64,000 bases of DNA from Zarea fungicola (Eukaryota; Ascomycota; Sordariomycetes; Hypocreales; Cordycipitaceae). The translations under genes were made by a program, and so were the position numbers. The notes under the pieces are model-generated. The model was given only the letters and a program-made list of their open reading frames with translations, ran no database searches and was not told the origin of the DNA. Below are positions 9,409 to 19,810 of the stretch, one piece after another (position 1 is the first letter of the stretch; each line of letters starts with the position of its first letter). The DNA lies in assembly GCA_900169235.1 (NCBI GenBank), contig FWCC01000068.1, positions 186,001 through 250,000 on the forward strand, written 5' to 3'.

Positions 9409-12073
9409 GATTGATGTGAGTGAAGTGTGATGGAAAATGCTCAGTTCTTAGTTCCGATTATGAGAAAGGAAGGTATTCCTCTTATTCTTCTATCTTCATG
9501 GAATCATGAACAGTTCGGTAACCATTCATGCTGTCATGTTGTGGAGACTGCCATCCGGTGTAGGGCGCGGAGCGGCATCGGACCAATCTCAGTCGTTGTA
9601 ATTGTCAACGCCAAAGCGTAAAAGGCAATTGTATTACCAGTTCCTGAAATGAATCATTCTGTGCCATGTATTATCATAATGATTTGCTTACTTGGCGGCT
9701 ACAAATGATGTTTCAACTGCATCTTAATGTTGTAGCTTTCTATAAACCTGTTGCTGCTTTTTCAGCAGTGTCTCCCATATCAATCGTACTGCTCCAACAA
9801 AGCTTATAGAATTGCAAATATTCTGCCTGTTATACATTTCTGTCCAAATTCTGGTTCATGCGATACATGTTCCTACCTTAGGACAAATCATTCAGAGTCT
9901 CATCGATGCAGTTGAGGCTATGCGGGTCACTCTTTCTCCGCCATTTGTCACTGGATTCCACCGGCCGCCGCCCAGGCCAGTCATTTCTGTTGGTAGTGTG
10001 GTATTCTGAGGAACCGTTACTAAGTCTGCTGCAGCTTTCCACAATGATAATTTTTTGAACCCTCTACACCGTCGTCATAGGTAAGAAAGCGGGGAAGTAA
10101 TGCGAGGAGAGCAAATATCCAAGATAATCAAGGCGCCACATTCTTCATCGGATTGCTACATCTGTACCATTTGAAAGAAAAAACGTAAACATTAAGCTTC
10201 ACATTACCGGCCAGGCAGGCAGGCTTCCATGTCTCCGGTTTAACAGCTTGTGTGCGGGGTATGTCCCGACTGATGCGGCAATGCAGCATGTTCCCTCGGA
10301 GTGCGCTGGGTAGTAGCATGATACTCGCCTCCTTCCGCTTGTTTCCTCCTTTCTAGCTGTCAGAGCATCACGGGGACTAATCTCCCGCCGGCTACTCCCC
10401 CGGTTTCCATATTGGCATTGGCAGTTGACCGTACTGTACGACATACGAAGCAAGCGGAATAGTGTGACGCCGCTTGGTTGCTGGATATTGCCGGGAAATA
10501 CTGTCACCAAAAGCCTGCATCTACCCATCCATTTTATCAGCAGACCAGTGGTTGGTGCAGGCAGACATTTCGCCCATCACAAGCAGGGGGGTGCATTTTC
10601 TACTCCGCCCACAATGAAAGTAGGTATAAACCAGCCGCTCCAGCTAGCAGCGGGTCATAATATAAGAATAATTAAAGAATCAATTAAGCTATTAATATTT
10701 GAAGAATACAGAAGGAAATCGTTGAGCTATTACGCAGAAGGATTCTGCATGTGCATCGTGTAACATCTGCCCAACGGACTCCTTGATTTTGTTGTCGACA
10801 TCAGCTCTTCCACGTGCCAACGACCGGCATACTGGAACGGGATGTGTTCAGCTTTGCTAGATGAGGAGCTAGATGCCTTGATTTTGTTCCCCTTTGTGGT
10901 TTGTTTGCAGATGAAGGGGGCTTTTTTTCTCCCCCAAGTCGTTCTAGAGATAACAAATGTTTCCTCCTCACCGATGTGGATCTTGGCTTGCCAAAAGTAG
11001 CAGCCCAATTGGTCTCAATACCGCATCATGTAATCATCTCATGGCTACAGACCTTAAGCAGATTATATAGGATATCATGTGCATGTGCAGAGTCAGGCAT
11101 TTGAAATAGTGTGCCGGCTGGGTGGTGTCATGCTAGATACGTGATGCTCAGTTTATCCGCATCCTTAAAGATCATGCACATGCTTGACTGCGCAATAGTC
11201 CCTTTCATAGGACGTAAAACGGTGATTTGTTGCTTTTTAAATCATATATTGCATAGGTTTGAGGAAAAGTGCAGCGTATCATCACGCAGCCACTTTCGAC
11301 TAACGGAACGGTGAGTCCGGGGCAGAGGATCTTTTTCTAGTCGCACAAAGCCATTTGCAGTTTAATAAAACAGCTGGATACATTTCAGCCTCTTTTCACA
11401 TTCTCTTTGACCGCTTTTTCCTTTATTCCACCCCTTGCAATGAACCAGCCACACCAAAACCTACAGGATCCCACGTACGTATGAGAGCCTCAGTTCCTGT
11501 GTGCATGACGCATCTCTATATTCAATACCACGTGGCACCTTTCAAACACGTTAATTTAGAAACTCAAAAACGGTTAGTAAATGATGTCTTCCGGTACATC
11601 AATTTAGACAGGGTTTAATTTACACGCCGGAGCGAGAACGGCTCATTCCTAAGAAACCGGTGCGTTGCACGACCTCTCTCCTTTCTCTCTCCTCTCGCGC
11701 CACAGAAGGAATACACAACCAATCACGTGTAGTATTCCAAAAACTCCAATTTTTGGTATCTCAGTTGTACTAGAGGCTGAACGTGACGAAATGTTGAAGG
11801 CGGATGACTGGCGAACAGTGTAGTGGTTTGCGCCTACGATGGTAACAAGCCCTCCCAATGTCAGTGGTTAGGCCGCAACCTTATACATGCACGTCCATCT
11901 ATATAAATGTCTACCGACACCATCAGAAATTATATTAACACTAATATACTTAGATTAGGAACATCACCGTTAATGTTCACATCCACAATAGAGTTTTTAC
12001 TGAGCATTTCCAACTCGCCAGGGATAAAAGAATAATAGCATTTTCCTTCTGATTCCATTTGAAACCTAGTTCA
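9409..12073. other. Gene-poor AT-rich stretch, 2.7 kb
   Basis: No convincing gene is present. The longest frames (for example 10425-10763 plus) have no recognisable domain and no splice-compatible partners. AT-rich patches occur at 10,650-10,740 and 11,880-12,060. The last part presumably holds the promoter of the orphan gene at 12,074. I see no terminal inverted repeats or transposase remnants. Confidence 0.45.
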
Positions 12074-12653
12074 ATGTCAGACGGTAAACGTGCGCAACAT
12101 TCTTCCCACAAGGAGTCACTTCCTTGGGTGGTTCAGACCAGCGAGACTGCCTCTGCAAAGAGGCATACAGACACAGAGCTGCCAGGCACACGGAAGCAGT
12201 TTAATAGTCCAACTGAGGCTACAATTGCGGCCACATCTGAAGGCTACGGCGGTCTCACTTCACAAGGCTTCCAAGTAGCCGCTACCGCCGTGGCACAAAG
12301 CGGCCAACAAGTCGAGTGGGCTAGGTCTCCTACCAGTTCTCAACTCGAAAGGTTCACTATAAGGTAATAGCGCCTTTTTAATATAAATTTATTATTTAAG
12401 GAAGTACTGTTTCTCATTCTACCACAGTGAAATACACTTTAGCGATAGCGAAAACCAACAAAAACCAGCAATGCAAGACCAGTCGTCCCAACTGAGTCAT
12501 TTCATTCATGACAGGGACGCCTATGTCCCAATATCTCAACGAACTGTTCACAACAGCGTTGATGCTGCAGAGGCTTATTACATAGCCCGAGCCTCTGCAA
12601 AATTAGCAACGATGCGACTGGATGATTCGTTCCCACGCCATCGGAGACCGTAG
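12074..12653 (+). CDS. Orphan two-exon small protein
   Basis: This proposed gene encodes 171 aa: exon 1 12,074-12,363, intron 12,364-12,427 (GTAATA...CACAG), exon 2 12,428-12,653. Two open frames in different phases join cleanly across the intron (AG|T, serine), and each is rich in Ser, Gln and Thr. The C-terminal half (SVDAAEAYYIARASAKLATM) is probably helical. There is no signal peptide, membrane helix or known domain. I do not recognise the family. The evidence is the matched splice phase and even composition across exons. The intron's branch site is weak, so the model is tentative. It could be a lineage-specific gene. Confidence 0.45.
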
Positions 12654-13471
12654 GTCTGCTTTATCCTAGTCCATTTTCGGGTGCAGTTTCTTTATTCTAG
12701 CAGTATCTGTAAGTGGTTTTAAGTAAATATATGTTCCTGTATTTAATTTATATGGCCATTTTGGACAATTAATAGTTGTAAATAAACAAACGGCATTTTG
12801 CGCTCACGTCTTTCTCGTCTGAATCACATTGAGAACCAAGTGCATCGCGTCATCCAATTTTTTATTTTTATTTTTAAGAAAAAGGAGCATCAAATATGAA
12901 ATTAACAGGTGTTTTCGTTTCGATACTTCCTCCGGGCTCTTACAGTCCCTCAATAACATCAATGGCGGTGAATTGTTACCGTTCGGTGCCTGATCTACTA
13001 CTCCGCGAGTAGTCTTCCTAAATAGGAAACTGGTAATCGGTACCACAGCCAGGTCGCCCGCCTCGCGATTTAGAAACAATTAAAACAGGACCTAAAAGTA
13101 CGCCAAGTGCTAACCCGTGCGGTTTACTCCTTACGGGGCCTCCGACAGCTAATGTCCGTAGGAAAGGAGCTACAATAGGCTCCGAGTTGTATGAAGGCGA
13201 ATAATAGGGGGGGCCTTGAGAGAAGTTTTTTTTTTTTTTTGTTAAAGCAGTTCTTGATTGAAATGCTGGTCAGGCTTTTTCGAATCAAGCAATACGAACC
13301 TGTTGGCAACTAGATTAGGTGACTCTCCCAAGGCTCAATAACTGCGGCCCCACCAATCTGCCTCGCCAGTTTGACTCACACCGTTCAAAAATATAAATCA
13401 GGACCGTTTGGCGTCTGGTGCTTTCAAGTGTCAACATTCAGAGAACATTATTTCAAGAAATAAAATCAAAA
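12654..13471. other. Intergenic with a 15-nt T tract
   Basis: This is AT-rich sequence between the orphan gene and the RNA cyclase gene. A run of 15 T lies at 13,226-13,240. The final 150 bp hold the promoter and leader of the cyclase gene. No gene is seen. Confidence 0.5.
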
Positions 13472-14764
13472 ATGAGGCCAAGGGTCATTGAGCTCGATGG
13501 TACTACAGGCGAAGGTGGTGGCCAATTGGTTCGTGTGGCTGTCGGCTTAGCAGCACTCACTGGTCAAGGAGTGAGGATAGTAAATGTTAGGGGCAACCGG
13601 CAGCGTGGACACGGCGGTGGTACGTTGTAAGGAGCTTCACACTTTTCGTGGTCGTTTGTACTCAGAAAATTTTCTACAGGACTCAGGACGCAACATGTTA
13701 CATCCATCAAGTGGCTGGCAGAGGTCACCGAAGCTGAAGTTGAGGGCCTCAGTGTCGGGTCCACGTCACTTACATTCATCCCAAAGCGACCTCCAACCGC
13801 TCTTACTGGGCGTTCTTTTACTATCACAGCAAATTCACCGGCAGCAAGCGCAATGCTGATTCTGCAGGCGATTTTGCCCTTTATTTTATTCGCGGCCGAC
13901 GATGCAAACGAGCCGATTATACTCACTCTTAACGGTGGCACTAATGTGAGCTGGTCCCTCACCTACGAATACTTTGACCAGGTCCTCATGCCAACTCTTG
14001 AAGAGAGGTTTGGTATTCAAATAGAGAGAGAGCTTAAGCGTCGAAGCTGGAGTCTAGGCAGGTCGTCACATGGTTTAATAAAGCTCAAAGTCCATCCTGT
14101 TGCCAAGGGTGACAAGCTCAGCTACTCACCACCGGCGAAGTACATATACCCTGCTTCATATGAAGTCAAGACAGTCCATGTCAGCATGGTGACGCCTGCA
14201 TATTCTCACAAAAGTCTTCAGGACCAGATAATACTCGGTCTAGGAGAGCTGTATCCGGACGCTGGCATTCAGTTCAGAGTAACAGAGGATTCAGCATCAG
14301 ATGGGAGATGGAATGTACTTCTCGTCGCCGAGTCCGAAGGCGGCATTCGCTGGGCAAAGGACCTTCTTTGGTCGCTGCCGAAAAATTTTAAGTCGCCGGA
14401 TGGTTTCATTAGGAAACTCGCGAGCACTGTGTGTCGCGAGCTGTATAAGGAGACTTCGTTTGGCGGGCAGGTGGATGAGTATCTTCAGGATCAGCTGGTG
14501 GTGTTTCAGGCGTTGTGCGATGGGTATTCATCCTTTCTCAGAGGCGACCATCCCGGAGATGCAGAGCCTGAAGCAGCGCTCTCCGGTGCAATGAACAACC
14601 TTTCTTTGTCGGGCAGCAGAGTGAGAAAGGAAAAGACGAAAGGTCCGTTTGGGCATGGTTCAATGCATACACAGACGGCTCGATGGGTGGCGAGCGAGCT
14701 GCTACCGGCGGCTGAGTTTTACAACAAGGGCGATTTCGTGAAGGGAATCGGTTTCTCATTATAG
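13472..14764 (+). CDS. rtcA: RNA 3'-terminal phosphate cyclase
   Basis: This encodes 410 aa in two exons: 13,472-13,619 and 13,680-14,764, with a 60-bp intron (GTACGT...TACAG). Splicing joins HGG|GLRTQH at the family's conserved glycine-rich loop. RtcA enzymes convert an RNA 3'-phosphate to a 2',3'-cyclic phosphate with ATP through an enzyme-AMP intermediate. The start [21 protein letters not shown] is the classic N-terminus. VDEYLQDQL and HTQTA near the C-terminus match RTCA, and His379 of HTQTA corresponds to the adenylated histidine. The nucleolar paralogue Rcl1 lacks this catalytic motif, so this is probably the active cyclase. The ATG at 13,472 has A at -3, and an in-frame upstream ATG at 13,418 is less likely. 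It would act in the nucleus in RNA repair or processing. Confidence 0.92.
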
Positions 14765-15188
14765 ATATTCAGTGTAATTCACTGAGAGTTTACCTGCGAA
14801 GTTACCTCCATTGCGATGATGTAAAACTAAGAAGCTCAATGAAAAGCGCTTGTCAATTGCATTCATTACATTACAGGCATTAATGCCGCTATAAATGGCT
14901 CGGCGCAGCGCTACTTGCCCAGTGATGTTAGGCGTTATAGCAGGGCCGTCCCATTACTTATAGCGGCCTGATACACTGATTCAGCGGCAGCACGTCAGTG
15001 GAGTTCGGCGCCGGAGAAACCCTGGTCCCTCTAGGAGCTGCTTGCCCGTTGCTGGGCCAGAATAACTCCAAGAAATTTGTAGAACATCAATCAGCTTTGG
15101 TAGCTGAATTGGTTAATGCTACAGATCAATTAGCGCTGCTTTCCCCATTTCAGCATCTTTGGCATCGGTATTCGAAACATACTCCAAC
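14765..15188. other. Intergenic/promoter of the Nup53 gene
   Basis: This is a 424-bp spacer between two tandem genes. The small open frame 14,998-15,198 overlaps the Nup53 start codon in another frame and is not supported as a gene. Confidence 0.5.
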
Positions 15189-16630
15189 ATGCCTTTAATT
15201 CTCCACAATGTGCCTGATGAGGAGCGCTATGTTGGCGACGACGGTCAGGTTCGCCCTTATGCCATGCTCTTTGCCCAGTATGAACCCACCATCGTTGCTC
15301 CTAGTCTGCCTTGAAAATGGCAACCTCTATGCCGCAACGTGCCGTCGCTAATCATTTTATTTTCCTTGTTACAAACAGAAACGAAGCCGGAGCAGTAACA
15401 AACACACGAGCGCGCAGAGCAGTGCCAGAAACAGGCTCCTTTGGCAAGTCAACGCGGCGAAGGTCGCGATCTCGAACAGGCACACCAGCAGCTAGGGGTG
15501 CTCGCGAGAACCCAACGCTCGCCGCGGCCGACAAGCTGTTTGGAGACTGGGTATCAAACCAGAACACCACCAATAACAGCAACGGCAACAGCAACGCCCG
15601 AAAGTCTACCGGCGTGAACCAGGAGGACCCAGCACCAAAGCGCACGATACAGTCGACGCCCGTCGAGCTCACCCTCCGTGGCTACCGCTCGTCAACCCAG
15701 CAGTACGCCGCCATCTGCCACTACGAGGAGCTCGCCGGCCTCATTCTCGAGGACTACCCGCGCGATGCGCCTACCACACAACGACGCTACAAGTCGGATC
15801 TCCGCGACCCAGCCTACACGCGGCGACGAAACCTGACGCCTGACGAGCGTTCCCTCGTCAACCGCGCAGACGGCGGCGAGCACTGGGTCAAAGTCACCTT
15901 TGAGAGCGCCGAAGCCGCAAACGCCGCCATTTACGCCAGCCCGCAGCGCATCCTGGGTCACCTTGTCTACGCCGAGCCGTACCGCGGCATTCCGCCTGGG
16001 AGGGATGAGCCTTGCCCTGACAGCGGCGACCTGTTTGCCGATAGCGTTGGCCCAGGTGCGGTGGGACTATCGCGATCGCAGAGCGCGCCCTCTAACGTAC
16101 ATGATGGTGGTGTTGCGTCGCGACGTACAAATGGTGGTGGACTACCACAATCATTTAGCAGCCGCCTGCTGGATCTCACCGGTCCCGAAACGCACCGATC
16201 CAGCGATACCCTCGATACAGCCACGATTTCACCGTCCAGGGCATCCACTGCTACCATCAATGATCCCTTCGCCACAATTACAAATGTCCCGGGCGGTGCC
16301 TCATCATCATCAGATGCCACCACCGATCCTCACAATCTCCCAGCTCAGGATAGCGCCTTCTGCCGCAGGATACCCACGGCACGCCGCGCACACCTACTAC
16401 CAGCCGAGCAGGCACTGCTGCCACAGCAGTCTGTTGTGCAGCGCTTCATCGGCGCGGTGCCGTTTATCAACTGGTTCGGAGGCAGCATGATTGGCAACGA
16501 GGTGCCGCGCACAGAGACGGGCGAGTTTGACTGGAACCGCGCGAGTCTGTACTGGAAATTCATCTGGTGGCTGGACGCAACCTTTGGTCTTTTCAAAGGT
16601 GATGTGTACAGCATCGACAAGGATGAATGA
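15189..16630 (+). CDS. nup53: Nucleoporin Nup53/Nup35 (RRM-type)
   Basis: This encodes 446 aa in two exons: 15,189-15,277 and 15,379-16,630. The 101-bp intron has GTATGA, a GCTAATC branch site near 15,347 and ACAG. The N-terminus [20 protein letters not shown] and the [17 protein letters not shown] segment are characteristic of fungal Nup53. A non-canonical RRM (MPPN) domain lies at about residues 120-225 (ELTLRGYRS through LVYAEPYRG). A Ser/Thr-rich linker follows. The C-terminus ([29 protein letters not shown]) is aromatic-rich and amphipathic, as expected for the membrane-binding end. The protein would sit in the inner ring of the nuclear pore, bridging Nup170/Nup155 and the pore membrane. 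Confidence 0.9.
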
Positions 16631-17281
16631 GACACCTGGGTGGATTCGTCCGGTTTTTATCATCGCTGTATTTCTGCATCTGCCTTTGCTAGCTCAGACA
16701 CCCCGCCGAGACACGACATTGATGCCCTACACATCACTTTACCCTTTTTTTCTATATAAACATGGCGGCACGGGATGGCAATTAATGATCTGTTGGACTA
16801 CATTCAGGCGTTTTATACATTTTCTCTTCTTGTTCATAGAGACGGGAGTCGGCATATGGGGAAGAGAGCGGCAAGGATACTTTGACTTGACTCACATGAA
16901 CTTGGTTTAGTTTGAAAGCCACAGTTCTCGTTAATTCTATGTTGTACATGTCTAACTATACAAGAGAAATATCGGCATCTTTCCCCTCTCAAAAAGAAAG
17001 TACCCATGAACATAAACGCGCAATAGTGAGGTGGAAAAAAATTAGTTCGCTCAGCAGTAAGAACGACAAAAATGAGGATTAACCAGAACCAGCCAGCAAA
17101 CATGTGAAGCCCCTCCAAAACGCAACACTTGCAGAGATGAACGGGAAGACACAAACAAAACGCTAAGAATAAAAGGAATGCCAAACCCAAAGAAGACCGT
17201 CCAAAGTGATCCCGACCTTCTACACACCGGAAAACACACACCTGCTCCTGGATACACAGTGCAGGGCCCTCCTCTTGCCAA
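16631..17281. other. Convergent 3' spacer
   Basis: This lies between the 3' ends of nup53 (plus) and ivy1 (minus). It is A/T-rich and should hold both 3' UTRs. I see no gene. Confidence 0.5.
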
Positions 17282-18754
17282 TCAAGATCCCCAGCCTGCA
17301 CCAGGGGAGCTTTCGTCCGTCAAGAATCCCGGCTCATGTCTCGGCTCCGGTGTGGTCGACCATGATCGTCTCCCACGGTCATCATCCTCCATGACCTCCT
17401 CCTCTTGCACTTCCTCCTCTTCATTCTTTGACGTCTCAGCTGGATCGTCACCATTCTCCGTGGCGCCATTCTGTGCGGATGGCTCTTGCACTTGTGTAGT
17501 TGTCCGTTTCAGCGCATCATCATCGCCGTTTCCAAAGGCACCTAATGAATCCTCCGTCATCTCCATCGGGACACGTCGGATAGGCTGCGGCGAAAAGGGT
17601 CGAGCGTTGCGCGGTTTGTTGAAGTCGGCCGCCGCGGCGATGCTCTCCGCATCAATGACGCCGACAGGCCGTGGGTCGGACGCCAGCGCCGTGAGCGACT
17701 GATACCGTTCGGGGTCCGTCAGCAAGCTATCGCTTCTAGCATGACCTGGGCGTGACCCGTCGGTGACAGTCTCGGGTAGTATGCTCTTTGGTGGCAAGAT
17801 GGAAAACAGTTTCACGCCATCGCCGCTTCCACCACCACTACCGCCGCCGCTGCCGCCCAAAACGCCGCCAGTATACGCCCCCGTGTCCGTATCCGTGGCA
17901 AAGAGGTCCTGGCCCTTTTCAAGCAGGTCCTCCAGTCCGCCACCCGTCCAGCCCTTCTTGGCCAGGCTCTCAAAAATGTCCACCTCGGCGCGCACCAGGC
18001 TGCAGCTGGCATCCACGATGCGGGCGCTCGTGTCCTGGCTCTCACGCAGCATGGTCCGCGCATGGTCCGCGTGCAGCGTGGACATGCCATCCAGCTTGCT
18101 CGTCAGCTCGACGAGGTGGGCGCGGAAGCGCGCCACGTCCCGCCTCTTTTGCTTGTGCAGCTTCAGCCCGTCCTTTTCGAGCCTCTTGACCTCCTTTGCC
18201 TGTGCCTTGATCCGCGTCTGGTACGTCTCCTCCTCGTCGTCGATGACCGACTGCCACTTGTCGAGGTCGTGCAGCAGCGGGACCTCAAAGGAGCGGTAGA
18301 CGGTCTCGGAGAGGATCTGCTGGTGGTTGGCGATGAGGTGGTGCACGCCCGAGGCGGCCATGAGCGTGTCGGCCGTGCAGGTGCCCTTTGTGGTGAAGCT
18401 GGCCGTCATGCTGGCGCCCGCGCCCGCGGCCCCGATGGGTTCGGCGCGTGCCTCCTTAAGGCGTGCGCAGGATTCGAGCGCGGTGCCAAAGGCCGAGGCG
18501 GCTGTGGAGAGCGATGCGAGCGCCTGCCGGTAAGCTTTGGCAGAGGAGACGAGGTCCGAGTACGCCTCTTGCGAGCGTTCCAGGTCGGATTTCGTCAGCA
18601 CGGCGTGTGCAGGTCGCGGCGGCGGCGGCAGCGGGAGGTTGAACTGCGAAATGGGGTTGGCTGTCGAGGCGATTGAATACACTGGCGACGATGGCACCGG
18701 CGGGAGTTGCGACGGTGATGGCGACACCGGCCGCGACTCTTGGGCAAATGGCAT
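17282..18754 (-). CDS. ivy1: Ivy1-like inverse-BAR phospholipid-binding protein
   Basis: This single exon encodes 490 aa. A proline- and serine-rich N-terminus (1-50) precedes a long helical region (residues about 52-270) with VLTKSDLERSQEAYSDLVSSAK, an alanine-rich ALASLSTAASAFGTALESCARLKEA helix and a charged segment (RIKAQAKEVKRLEKDGLKLHKQKRRD). This matches the fungal Ivy1 I-BAR domain. Yeast Ivy1 binds phospholipids, Ypt7 and Vps33 on vacuoles and links HOPS and EGO/TORC1 signalling. A glycine/serine spacer (GGVLGGSGGGSGGGSGDG) and an acidic tail with a glutamate run near 440-455 complete the protein. There is no membrane segment. The gene converges with nup53. Confidence 0.85.
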   Translation of the reverse strand: MPFAQESRPVSPSPSQLPPVPSSPVYSIASTANPISQFNLPLPPPPRPAHAVLTKSDLERSQEAYSDLVSSAKAYRQALASLSTAASAFGTALESCARLKEARAEPIGAAGAGASMTASFTTKGTCTADTLMAASGVHHLIANHQQILSETVYRSFEVPLLHDLDKWQSVIDDEEETYQTRIKAQAKEVKRLEKDGLKLHKQKRRDVARFRAHLVELTSKLDGMSTLHADHARTMLRESQDTSARIVDASCSLVRAEVDIFESLAKKGWTGGGLEDLLEKGQDLFATDTDTGAYTGGVLGGSGGGSGGGSGDGVKLFSILPPKSILPETVTDGSRPGHARSDSLLTDPERYQSLTALASDPRPVGVIDAESIAAAADFNKPRNARPFSPQPIRRVPMEMTEDSLGAFGNGDDDALKRTTTQVQEPSAQNGATENGDDPAETSKNEEEEVQEEEVMEDDDRGRRSWSTTPEPRHEPGFLTDESSPGAGWGS

Positions 18755-19810
18755 CGTGAAAATATGAATGTCTTGACTCTTGACAGTTTATTGCCGTCGC
18801 GTATCGCTTCGGTCGTTCGTTTCACTCCCCTCTCTGTACTATACAGACGTGGGGCCGCCTGTATTAGTCGTCCCTTTTTTGTTTTTGCTTCGAACCTTTA
18901 GTCGGACATGGGAGGGGTTTGTTGTTGCATCAGTTACCAGTGCATCTGCGGTCAGATTTCTGCAGTGTCGTTTTTTTGAAAGTTGCAATATCCAACCCGT
19001 ACGAAAGGCAATGACAAAGTGTCCTGCACAGAGTGGGCAGACAATGGTTGGCACTGGTAGGCAGAAAATGGGACTGCGGATGGCATTCAATTTCGCCCGT
19101 TGCCATGCCGCTCCCCGTTCCTGCGGGTCTCGAGGCGGCGTCACGTCACCTGGCAGATTGCGCGGCATAGCGGGGGGCTCTTGAGCACTTGCAGGTGACT
19201 TGCATCCAAGACTACCTAGTTGCATGCATTATGGCATGCAGCTTGTTGATACATTGCAGAAATTTTTTGGGTGTAGAAAAAAAAGGGTTACTACATAGCA
19301 CAGCATTGCTCCTGTAGTGCCTTAAACAGTTGATACCGCTCCTATTCAAGCTCACTTTCCTGTCTGCACAAGTAGGCGTCTGTTACGCAATAACACGAAG
19401 AGCTCCTAAAAGAAACCAATTGTTAGCCGTAAAGGAAACGGGAATGGTAAAGCAACAAAATAAACAAATAAAACAAACCACTTAATTCGTATCGTCCTCA
19501 CGACGCTGAAGCCTGCCTGTTCCTATAAGACTGTTGCTGTAGGGTAAGGCTATCGCGAACCCCAACTGTGCCAACACAGATAAGAAATGTAGAGAGCCTG
19601 GGTCTGACACTCTTTAACTCTTCGCCTTTCAAAACACCGCAGCAGAAAAATAAAATAGAATCGATTCAACATGGCAAAATTTCCAATTATGTCCCAAATG
19701 ACTATATGGTACTGACTTGCATTACCCAGTATAATGTATATGCTAGTATAAACATAAATATAAATGCTTATTTTCGCTCCAAATGCCCTGCCAATAACTG
19801 TGCTCTTTTA
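18755..19810. other. Intergenic, 1.06 kb
   Basis: This is the promoter region of ivy1 (leftward) and the 3' flank of the LRR gene. A/T-rich from 19,260 to 19,800. I see no gene. Confidence 0.5.

Noticed and set aside
15311..15378. Open sequence upstream of the Nup53 main exon as coding
   Set aside because: It is intronic: the GTATGA donor at 15,278 and ACAG at 15,378, with a GCTAATC branch site, join the known N-terminus [11 protein letters not shown] to the rest.
18062..18676. 204-aa plus-strand frame opposite ivy1
   Set aside because: It is antisense to the conserved I-BAR region and its composition (Val, Arg, Gly-rich) is that of a GC-rich shadow frame.
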